A stretch of DNA of 64,000 nt from Phenylobacterium sp. GTDB taxonomy: Bacteria > Pseudomonadota > Alphaproteobacteria > Caulobacterales > Caulobacteraceae. Below the pieces are notes generated by a model. That model was not told the origin of the DNA and did no database searches. It was given only the letters and a program-made list of their open reading frames with translations. This document shows, one piece after another, positions 57,162-64,000 of the stretch. Position 1 is the stretch's first letter; every line of letters starts with the position of its first letter. Position numbers and translations under genes: made by a program. The stretch spans positions 62,001 through 126,000 of the forward strand of contig SSMU01000004.1 in NCBI GenBank assembly GCA_004799545.1, written 5' to 3'.

Positions 57162-59162
57162 ATGGCGTTGCGTGGGTTGATGATCCTGGCTGTGGCGGCG
57201 CTCGTCGCAGCGCCGCTGGCGGCGGGCCAGGCGCAGGCCGCCCCGCCGACGGCGCCCAACGCCAACGACGCCCCGGCCAATCCCTATGAGCCGCTGAAGA
57301 CCTTCGCGCCACTGACCCTGCCGATCCCGGCGAGCCGGGTGCGCACCGGCGCCGGGACGCCCGGCCCCGACTACTGGCAAAACCGCGCCGACTACCGCAT
57401 CGACGCCCACCTCGATCCGGCGACCAAGACGCTCTCCGGCGAAGAGGTGATCACCTACACCAACAACAGTCCCGACGTGCTCGACCTGCTCTGGCTGCAG
57501 CTCGACCAGAACATCTACCGCCCCGACAGCCGCGGTGCAGCCATGGGCGGCGGCCGCCCGCGGCAGATGTCCACCGACGGCTATGCGATCGAGGCCGTGC
57601 AGGTCGAGCAGGGCGGCCGGCTGGTCGACGCCGACCACCTGATCAGCGACACCCGCATGCGGGTCCTGCTGCCGCAGCCCCTGGCGCACGGGGGCCAGCT
57701 GAAGCTGCACGTCCGCTACCGGTTCACCATCCCCGGCCTGTTCGGGGGCCGGATGGCATGGGGGCCCAGCAAGGGCGGCGACATCTACGACCTCGCCCAG
57801 TGGTATCCGCGCATGCAGGTCTATGACGACCTGCGCGGCTGGGACACGCTCCCCTACCTGGCCAACGAGTTCTACCTGGAATACGGCGACATCGACTACG
57901 CGGTGACCGTCCCGGCCGACATGATCGTCGCCGGCTCCGGCGCCCTGGCGAATCCGCAGGAGGTGCTCAGCCCCGAGCAGCGCGCGCGCCTCGACCGCGC
58001 CCGGGCCAGCGACCGCACGGTGATGATCCGCACGCCCGAGGAGGTGCCGCCGGCCGCCCAGCCGTTGGCCAGCGCCACCAAGACCTGGCGCTTCCACATG
58101 GACCATACCCGCGATGTGGCCTTCTCCGCCTCGCGGGCCTTCGTCTGGGACGCCGCGCGGATCAACCTGCCCGGCGGCCAGACCGCGCTGGCCCAATCGG
58201 TCTATCCGCCGGAGAGCGCCGGCGACGCCGCCTGGGGCCGCTCCACCGAGGACCTGAAGGACGCCGTCGAGCACTTCTCGGCCCGCTGGTATCCCTATCC
58301 CTGGCCCAATGCGGTCAACGTCGCCGGCCCAGCCTCGGGGATGGAATATCCGGGCCTGCTGTTCGACGGGATCACCGACAAGGGCAAGGTGCTGTTCTGG
58401 ATCACCGCCCACGAGATCGGCCACACCTGGTTCCCGATGGTGGTCGGCTTCGACGAGCGGCGCGACGCCTGGATGGATGAGGGCTTCAACACCTTCATCG
58501 ACGTCTACGAGTCCGACGACTTCCAGAAGGGCGTCTATGGGCCGAAACGGGATTCCGAATATGCGCCGGGCAAGGAGCCGCCGGGCGACCAGATCGCGGC
58601 GCTGCTGAACGACCCCGCCGCCCCGGTGATCCTCACCCGCGCCGACGCGATCCGCGAGAAGTACCGGCACCCGGTGACCTACTTCAAAGCCGCCTACGGC
58701 CTGACCCTGCTGCGCGAGGATATCCTGGGCCCCGACCGCTTCGACCACGCCTTCCGCAAGTTCGTCGCCGACTGGGCCTACAAGCACCCGAAGCCCACCG
58801 ACTTCTTCCGGGCGATGGAGAGCGAGGGCGGCGAGGACCTCTCCTGGTTCTGGCGCGGCTGGTACTTCAACAACTGGACCCATGACCTGGCGGTGACCGG
58901 CGTCCGCTACGTCGACGGCGACCCGGCCAAGGGCGCCGACGTGACCGTGGAGAACCTCGGCCAGCTGGTGCTCCCAGCCACCCTGCGGATCACCTTCACT
59001 AGCGGCAAGACCGTCGAGGTCCGGGTGCCCGTCGAGACCTGGATGCAGAGCGGCAGCCACGTCTTCGCCGTCCCCGCCGGCGGCCCGGTCGCCGAGGCGA
59101 CCATCGACCCCGACCACCGCCTGCCGGACCGGGACCGGTCGAACAACAGCTTCAAACCCTAG
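57162..59162 (+). CDS. M1-family metallopeptidase
   Basis: A 666-aa exported zinc peptidase. Signal peptide to about residue 27. Zinc site HEIGH at 417-421 with Glu440 (HEXXH-X18-E) and substrate motif GMEYPG at 393-398 in place of GAMEN. ATG 57162 lies 62 bp after the FAD oxidoreductase. Specificity unknown. Confidence 0.92.
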   Translation: MALRGLMILAVAALVAAPLAAGQAQAAPPTAPNANDAPANPYEPLKTFAPLTLPIPASRVRTGAGTPGPDYWQNRADYRIDAHLDPATKTLSGEEVITYTNNSPDVLDLLWLQLDQNIYRPDSRGAAMGGGRPRQMSTDGYAIEAVQVEQGGRLVDADHLISDTRMRVLLPQPLAHGGQLKLHVRYRFTIPGLFGGRMAWGPSKGGDIYDLAQWYPRMQVYDDLRGWDTLPYLANEFYLEYGDIDYAVTVPADMIVAGSGALANPQEVLSPEQRARLDRARASDRTVMIRTPEEVPPAAQPLASATKTWRFHMDHTRDVAFSASRAFVWDAARINLPGGQTALAQSVYPPESAGDAAWGRSTEDLKDAVEHFSARWYPYPWPNAVNVAGPASGMEYPGLLFDGITDKGKVLFWITAHEIGHTWFPMVVGFDERRDAWMDEGFNTFIDVYESDDFQKGVYGPKRDSEYAPGKEPPGDQIAALLNDPAAPVILTRADAIREKYRHPVTYFKAAYGLTLLREDILGPDRFDHAFRKFVADWAYKHPKPTDFFRAMESEGGEDLSWFWRGWYFNNWTHDLAVTGVRYVDGDPAKGADVTVENLGQLVLPATLRITFTSGKTVEVRVPVETWMQSGSHVFAVPAGGPVAEATIDPDHRLPDRDRSNNSFKP

Positions 59163-59172
59163 GGCGAACCCC

Positions 59173-60123
59173 ATGAAGACCCGCATCACCGATCTGCTGG
59201 GCGTGAAGTACCCGATCGTCCAGGCGCCCATGGGCTGGATCGCTCGCTCGCAGCTGGCCAGCGCGGTTTCCAACGCCGGCGGGCTTGGGGTCATCGAGAC
59301 CTCCTCCGGCCGCCTCGACGAGGTGCGGGAAGAGGTCAAGAAGATGCGCACGCTGACCGACAAGCCGTGGGGGATCAACGTCGCCCAGGCCTTCGTGCGC
59401 GATCCGGACATCGTGCAGTTCGTGGCCGACCAGGGCGTCAAGTTCGTCACCACCTCGGCGGGCGATCCGAACCGCTACTGCGAGGCGCTGAAGGCCAAGG
59501 GGCTCACCGTCTTCCATGTGGTGCCGTCGCTGGCGGCGGCGATGAAGGCGATCGAGGCGGGGGTCGACGGCCTGGTGGTGGAAGGCGGCGAGGGCGGCGG
59601 GTTCAAGAACTCACGCGAGGTGGCGACCATGGTCCTGCTGCCCCTGGTCTGTTCGAAGGTGGGTGTGCCGGTGATCGCCGCGGGCGGCATCGTCGACGGG
59701 CGGTCCATGGCCGCGGCCTTCGCGCTCGGCGCCGAGGGCGTGCAGATGGGCACCCGCATGGTCTCCGCCGCCGAGAGCCCGGTGCATCAGAACTGGAAGG
59801 ACATGATCGTCGGCGCCAAGGAGACCGACACCGTCTTCCTCAACCGCTTCGGCCCCGGCCCGGCGCTCCGGGCGCTGCGCACCGAGAAGACCACCCGGTT
59901 CGAGAAGGAGCCACCCGAAAACATCATGGGCGAGTTCGGCCATGCGCTCGATCTCTACTTCGGCGGCGACATGGAGGCTTCGATCGCCCTTTCCGGCCAA
60001 GTCGCCGGGCGCATCGATGAGGTGAAGCCGGTGGCCCAGGTTATCCGCGAGACCATCGCCGAGTTCGAGGCGGTGACCGCGGAACTGGGCGCCCGGTTCG
60101 GCACGGCCGCCGAGCCGGCCTGA
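59173..60123 (+). CDS. Nitronate monooxygenase (2-nitropropane dioxygenase family)
   Basis: A 316-aa FMN TIM-barrel protein. Signatures: YPIVQAPMGWIARSQLASAVSNAGGLGVIE, DGLVVEGGEGGGF, PVIAAGGIVDGRSMAAAFALGAEGVQMGTRM. The usual active-site His region (EGGEAGGH) reads EGGEGGGF here, so the catalytic His is replaced by Phe; activity on nitronates is therefore uncertain. Start 10 bp after the M1 gene. Confidence 0.85.
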   Translation: MKTRITDLLGVKYPIVQAPMGWIARSQLASAVSNAGGLGVIETSSGRLDEVREEVKKMRTLTDKPWGINVAQAFVRDPDIVQFVADQGVKFVTTSAGDPNRYCEALKAKGLTVFHVVPSLAAAMKAIEAGVDGLVVEGGEGGGFKNSREVATMVLLPLVCSKVGVPVIAAGGIVDGRSMAAAFALGAEGVQMGTRMVSAAESPVHQNWKDMIVGAKETDTVFLNRFGPGPALRALRTEKTTRFEKEPPENIMGEFGHALDLYFGGDMEASIALSGQVAGRIDEVKPVAQVIRETIAEFEAVTAELGARFGTAAEPA

Positions 60124-60126
60124 CGC

Positions 60127-60993
60127 CTACTTCGGCAACTTCGCCAGCCAGGCCAGCACCTCGCTCTCCAACCGGATCCGGGCGTCGTCGTAGCTGTGAT
60201 CGGTGGCGATGTGCACGACGGCGACCCGGCCGCCGCGCGTCTTGACGTCCATCACCAGCTTGTCGGCGTTCGCCTGCAGGCCGTCGTCGGAGGTGATGAC
60301 CAGCAAGGGGTGCTTCGCAAGGCCCGGCGCCGCGGCCGCGAAGCCCTCGCCAGGCGTGAGCGTCGCCAGCTCGGCGGCCATATCCTCCGGCGTCGCGGCC
60401 AGGCTCTCGTGGTTGTCGCGGGCGAGGTCGAGGCGGACCTTTTCCGGCGCCCTCGCCGTCGTGCTCATGTCCGCCGCCGAGATCAGCGCCGCGCCGGCGA
60501 CGCCTTCGTCCCGCCCGCCAGTCACCGCCGTCACCCAGCCGCCCATGCTGTGGCCCATGATTACGAGGCGCCTCGGGTCGACCCCCAGCTTCGCGCCCTG
60601 CGGCCCACGCACATAGGCCAGCACGGCGCGGGCGTCCTCGAGGTTGCCCTTGAAGCTGTAGTGGCCGGGGCTGCCCCAGCTGCCGCGATAGTTGGGCGCG
60701 ACCACCGTCCAGCCGGCCCGCCGCATCGCCTGGGCCAGGTCGAGGTTCTTCTCGTTGCCCGGCAGGCCGTGGAACAGGACCACCGTCGGGTGCGGGGCGG
60801 CGCCGGCCGGCACAAGGGCGATGGCGTTCAGCTCCCCGCCGCCCGAGGGGATGTGCAGCACGTCCATCCGCGCCGGATGGGCCGCATCGTGCGGCGGGTC
60901 GGTGAAGATCGCCGCCGGCGGCAGGGGCGCGGCCGCCGCGCCCGCGGCGGTCAGCGAGAGCGCCGCGCACGCGGCCAGCATCCATCGGTTCAT
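60127..60993 (-). CDS. Exported alpha/beta hydrolase
   Basis: A 288-aa hydrolase with signal peptide MNRWMLAACAALSLTAAGAAAA. Nucleophile Ser149 in GHSMGG, oxyanion region FHGLPGNEKN, and His in ATDHSYDDAR. ATG 60993 has AAGGGGG upstream; an in-frame TTG is rejected. A 15-bp palindrome at 61008-61022 lies immediately upstream. Confidence 0.83.
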   Translation of the reverse strand: MNRWMLAACAALSLTAAGAAAAPLPPAAIFTDPPHDAAHPARMDVLHIPSGGGELNAIALVPAGAAPHPTVVLFHGLPGNEKNLDLAQAMRRAGWTVVAPNYRGSWGSPGHYSFKGNLEDARAVLAYVRGPQGAKLGVDPRRLVIMGHSMGGWVTAVTGGRDEGVAGAALISAADMSTTARAPEKVRLDLARDNHESLAATPEDMAAELATLTPGEGFAAAAPGLAKHPLLVITSDDGLQANADKLVMDVKTRGGRVAVVHIATDHSYDDARIRLESEVLAWLAKLPK

Positions 60994-61007
60994 CGTCGCC
61001 CCCTTCA

Positions 61008-61022
61008 ATTTACGGAGTAAAT
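61008..61022. promoter_or_regulatory. ATTTAC-GGA-GTAAAT palindrome
   Basis: A 15-bp dyad with perfect 6-bp arms, 14 bp before the hydrolase ATG and just after the downstream end of the dehydrogenase gene. It resembles TetR-type operators (TTTACnnnGTAAA). No such regulator is adjacent. Confidence 0.4.
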
Positions 61023-61028
61023 CATCCT

Positions 61029-62282
61029 CTATTTTAGGACGATCTTCAAGATGCGGCCGTTATCGTCGTCGGTCAGCAGATAGAGCGCGCCCTCCGGCCC
61101 CACGACAACGTCCCGGATCCGCTCGCCGAGATCCTGCAGCAGCCATTCCTCGCCAACCACCCGGTCGCCCTTCAGGGTCAGCCGCGCCAGATGGGTGGAG
61201 GCGAGGCCGCCCACGAACAGGCTGCCCTTCCAGGCCGGGAACAGGGCGGCGTCATAGAAGGCCATGCCGGAGGGCGCGATCACCGGGTCCCAATAGTAGA
61301 TCGGCTGCTCCATGCCGGCGTGGGCGGTGATGCCGTCGCCCACCGGCTGGCCGGAGTAGTCCTCGCCGTAGGTGATCACCGGCCAGCCATAGTTCTTGCC
61401 GGCCTGCGGGATATTGATCTCGTCGCCGCCGCGCGGGCCGTGCTCGACGGTCCAGAGACGGTGGGTCCAGGGGTTGATGGCCGCGGATTCGATGTTGCGG
61501 TGGCCCAAGGACCAGATCTCCGGCCGCGCGCCGGGCTTGCCGACGAACGGATTGTCTCGCGGGCTCGAACCGTCGGGATGGATGTGGACGACCTTGCCCA
61601 GGTCGTTGTCGAGGGTCTGGGCGCGGTGCTGGCCTTCGGGAACGAAGCGGTCGCCGACCCCCAGGAACAGGCTCCCGTCGGGCGCAAAGGTCATACGGCC
61701 GCCCATGTTGGCCTTGGAGTCCATGGCCGGCTGGGCGCGGAAGATCACCGTGACGCCGGTGAGCGCCGGCTTGCCGCCCGCCTCAGTGAGCTTGCCGCGC
61801 GCGACGCTGAGGCCCGAGAGCCCGCCGCCGCGCGGTTCCTCATAGGCCAGGTAGACCAGGCCGTTGGCGTTGAACGCCGGATCGAGGGCTAGGCCGAACA
61901 GGCCGGCCTGTTCACCCTGGACGGTGGCCGGGACGCCACCGGCCGGCGGCGATAGCGCGCCGTCCTTGCCGACAATACGCATGCGGCCGGCCCGTTCGGT
62001 GACCAGCATCCGGCCGTCCGGCAGGAAGGCGAGGCTCCACGGGTGGTCGAGGCCCTTGGCGAAGGTGATCACCTGGAATTGGGTCGCGGTGGTCAGGGCG
62101 GGCGCTCGCGTCTGGCCGGGGAAGGCGGGATGCTGGCCCTTGGCATTGGGCGGATCTGTCTCGGCCGGGGCGTTGCTGTCGTCGGCGGCCGAGGTTGCGG
62201 GGGCCGCCGCGGCGCCGTCGGCATGGCGCGGACTGCAGGCGCTGAGCAGGAGCAGGGCGCAGACGGTCGACAGACGGCGCAT
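61029..62282 (-). CDS. PQQ-dependent sugar dehydrogenase (aldose/Asd-type)
   Basis: A 417-aa lipoprotein: lipobox LLSAC at about residues 12-16. Soluble-type propeller with [80 protein letters not shown], the family hallmark. It should oxidise aldoses. It is 9 bp from asnB on the same strand. The second PQQ-type dehydrogenase of the window. Confidence 0.88.
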   Translation of the reverse strand: MRRLSTVCALLLLSACSPRHADGAAAAPATSAADDSNAPAETDPPNAKGQHPAFPGQTRAPALTTATQFQVITFAKGLDHPWSLAFLPDGRMLVTERAGRMRIVGKDGALSPPAGGVPATVQGEQAGLFGLALDPAFNANGLVYLAYEEPRGGGLSGLSVARGKLTEAGGKPALTGVTVIFRAQPAMDSKANMGGRMTFAPDGSLFLGVGDRFVPEGQHRAQTLDNDLGKVVHIHPDGSSPRDNPFVGKPGARPEIWSLGHRNIESAAINPWTHRLWTVEHGPRGGDEINIPQAGKNYGWPVITYGEDYSGQPVGDGITAHAGMEQPIYYWDPVIAPSGMAFYDAALFPAWKGSLFVGGLASTHLARLTLKGDRVVGEEWLLQDLGERIRDVVVGPEGALYLLTDDDNGRILKIVLK

Positions 62283-62291
62283 GACGCCTCC

Positions 62292-64000
62292 TCAAAGAGG
62301 CCCGACCGCCGCCTCCAGCGCCGCCGACGGCGAGGCGCCTTCCAGGTGGATCAGCGACCAGACCGCGAAGAACAGCAGGGGCCAGCGGCCGCCCTCGGAC
62401 GCGAAGACGGCCTTCACCTGCTCCGCGCTCCGTAAACGCCGGACCGCCTCGAATCCGGCGATGCGCGCCCCGATATCCTTGGCCCGCGGCGCGATCCACG
62501 CCTCCACGGGCACGGTGAAGCCCTGCTTGCGCGCCCATGGTTCGGCCGCCGGGCAGGCGCGCTCCAGCCACTTGCGCAGCAGCCATTTGCCGTAGCGGCC
62601 GCAGACCTTGAACCGGTCCGGAAGGGGGAAGGCGAAGGCCGCCACCTGCGGGTCGAGGAAGGGCGTGCGCCCCTCCAGCCCGTGGGCCATCAGGCAGCGG
62701 TCGAGCTTCAGCAGCAAGTCGTTGGGCAGCCAGGTCGCGACGTCCGCCCACTGCGCCTGCTGCAGCGGCGTCAGCCCCTTGGGCGGCTGCGCCTCGGCTC
62801 GCCAGCGGGCCAGCAGCGCCGGATCGTCAGGCCTGGGCTCGGCCGGCCGGCCGCCCAGCCAGGCGGGCCGGAGCGCGCGCCGATAGCGCCCGTAGCCGCC
62901 AAACAGCTCGTCGCCGCCTTCGCCGGTCAGCACCACGGTCAGCGTGCCCTTGGCCGCCTCGGCCAGCTTGTAGGTGGGCAGGGTGGCGTAGTCGGCGGTC
63001 GGGTCGTCCAGCGCCCAGGCGATCTCGGGCAAGGTCCGCCAAAAGTCCGCCTCGCCGAAGCTGGTCTCCCGCCAGTCGAGGTCGAGGGCGCGGGCCACCT
63101 TCTCCGCCTGCGCCCGCTCGTCCCGGGCGCCGGGCGCGTCGAAACCACAAGTGAAGGCGGTCACCGGGCGGGTGTTCAGCCGCGCCATCAGGGTGGCGAT
63201 GGCGGCCGAGTCGATGCCGCCGGAGAGGAACAGGCCATAGGGCACGTCGGAGCGCTGGTGCACCCGGACGCTGTCCTCCAGCACGGCATCCAGGCGCTTG
63301 ATGAGCGCGGCCTCGCTTCCCTCCCCATCATGGGGAGGGGGGACGGGGCGAAGCCCCGGACGGGTAGGGAAGTCAGGATCAAGCTGTGAGGTGGGTGTTC
63401 CGGCCCGCACTTCCCCACCCTGACCGCTGCGCGGTCTGTCCCTCCCCATGAAGGGGAGGGCAGAGCGCCGCCGGCCGGAGACGATGCGGCCGTTCCGCAC
63501 CTCGACGATCTCGCCAGGGACCAGGCGGCGCAGGCCCTGGAAGACGGTGCGTTCGCCCAGGGTGTAGTTGAAGGCCAGCAGCTCCTGCGCCGCGGCTTCG
63601 TCCAGCACCGGAGCCATCAATCCGGCCTTGAAGAAGGCGCGCGGCTCCGAGGCGAAGGCCAGGCCGCCGTCGTGCTCCATGATGTAGAGCGGCTTGATGC
63701 CGAACGGGTCGCGGGCCAGCCAGGTCTTGCCGTCCCCGCCGATCAGGCAGAGCGCGTACATGCCGCGCAGCCGATCGAACGCCGCCTCACCCTCGCGGGC
63801 GTAGAGGTGCAGGAAGGGCTCGAAGTCGGAGCCGGTGGCGAGCTCGGGGTCGAGGTCGAACTCCTGGGCCAGCTCGAGGTAGTTGTAGATCTCGCCGTTG
63901 CCGATCACCGTGGAGCCCGCGGCGTGCAGCGGCTGCCAGCCGCCCTCGAGGTCGATGATCGAAAGGCGCGCGTGCGCCAGGGCCGCGCCGGCCACGTCCT
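62292..64000 (-). CDS. asnB: Asparagine synthetase (glutamine-hydrolysing), 5' end off window
   Basis: A partial class B synthetase (about 569 residues present). The N-terminal Cys2 and its neighbours lie beyond 64000; NGEIYNYLEL and RDPFGIKPLY from the glutaminase domain remain. The synthetase domain has LFLSGGIDSAAIATLM (ATP pyrophosphatase loop) and LTGEGGDELFGGYGRYRRA. About 48 residues between SGRRRS and GSEAALIKRL derive from a palindromic repeat (63316-63460). Confidence 0.93.
   Translation of the reverse strand, partial: DVAGAALAHARLSIIDLEGGWQPLHAAGSTVIGNGEIYNYLELAQEFDLDPELATGSDFEPFLHLYAREGEAAFDRLRGMYALCLIGGDGKTWLARDPFGIKPLYIMEHDGGLAFASEPRAFFKAGLMAPVLDEAAAQELLAFNYTLGERTVFQGLRRLVPGEIVEVRNGRIVSGRRRSALPFMGRDRPRSGQGGEVRAGTPTSQLDPDFPTRPGLRPVPPPHDGEGSEAALIKRLDAVLEDSVRVHQRSDVPYGLFLSGGIDSAAIATLMARLNTRPVTAFTCGFDAPGARDERAQAEKVARALDLDWRETSFGEADFWRTLPEIAWALDDPTADYATLPTYKLAEAAKGTLTVVLTGEGGDELFGGYGRYRRALRPAWLGGRPAEPRPDDPALLARWRAEAQPPKGLTPLQQAQWADVATWLPNDLLLKLDRCLMAHGLEGRTPFLDPQVAAFAFPLPDRFKVCGRYGKWLLRKWLERACPAAEPWARKQGFTVPVEAWIAPRAKDIGARIAGFEAVRRLRSAEQVKAVFASEGGRWPLLFFAVWSLIHLEGASPSAALEAAVGPL
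63316..63460. repeat. Palindromic repeat inside asnB
   Basis: About 145 bp with outer hairpins CCCTCCCC-ATCAT-GGGGAGGG (63319-63339) and CCCTCCCC-ATGAA-GGGGAGGG (63440-63460), and inner hairpins GGGGC-GAA-GCCCC and GACCGC-TGC-GCGGTC. It is open in the asnB frame. Similar elements are usually intergenic in this group (recalled, not searched). Confidence 0.7.

Overview
The window is high-GC, densely packed bacterial chromosome with one tRNA gene and no transposase, integrase, phage gene or CRISPR array. Gene content (phaA-phaB, coq7, a gloB/methyltransferase divergent pair, long-chain acyl-CoA synthetase, fused indolepyruvate oxidoreductase, ECF42-type sigma factor with YciI/DGPF partners) and codon use point to an aerobic alphaproteobacterium, most likely Caulobacteraceae (Caulobacter or Phenylobacterium). 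The genus is an inference; no rRNA is present to settle it.

Layout. 1-5 kb: polyhydroxybutyrate precursor genes phaA-phaB behind a PhaR-type site, a secreted DUF4908-like protein, glyoxalase II, a methyltransferase and a P-II protein. 5-7.7 kb: an HxlR regulator divergent from an AhpD-like protein across a twin operator, then coq7-dsbB-yqaA. 7.8-12.8 kb: tyrosine/homogentisate catabolic operon (hpd, isoaspartyl peptidase, hmgA, an 89-aa unknown, fumarylacetoacetase, MarR regulator). 13-15.6 kb: feoAB behind a Fur-like box, then tRNA-Leu(CAA) followed by a DUF4304 gene. 16-28 kb: winged-helix/TPR sensor, OsmC, aldo-keto reductase, DipZ-like disulfide reductase divergent from a dehydrogenase-cytochrome c fusion, coniferyl aldehyde dehydrogenase with a MarR regulator, and small secreted proteins. 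28-33 kb: a D-amino-acid pair (racemase and D-cysteine desulfhydrase), then a TPP riboswitch controlling thiC and a pentapeptide-repeat protein. 33-38.8 kb: a Thr/Ala-rich membrane protein, a ClpX-zinc-finger/HTH protein behind three palindromic operators, acyl-CoA synthetase, and a membrane protein/winged-helix/hydrolase set behind a perfect 13-bp inverted repeat. 38.9-43.8 kb: uvrC, ggt, pgsA, yceI. 43.8-46.6 kb: ECF42-type sigma factor module with two near-identical candidate promoters. 46.6-64 kb: NIPSNAP protein, sdaA, pirin, Lrp regulator divergent from the indolepyruvate oxidoreductase, DUF4345 and DUF4239 membrane proteins, serine hydrolase, FAD oxidoreductase, M1 peptidase, nitronate monooxygenase, hydrolase, second PQQ-type dehydrogenase, and a 5'-truncated asnB carrying an in-frame palindromic repeat.

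The best leads are regulatory: the triple GTCAGG-N5-CCTGAC array in front of the ClpX-type zinc-finger/HTH protein (a probable autoregulator of unstudied type), the paired candidate ECF42 promoters, the HxlR twin operator with a TTG start, and the palindromic repeat translated inside asnB. All domain and motif calls come from reading the sequence; no search was run.
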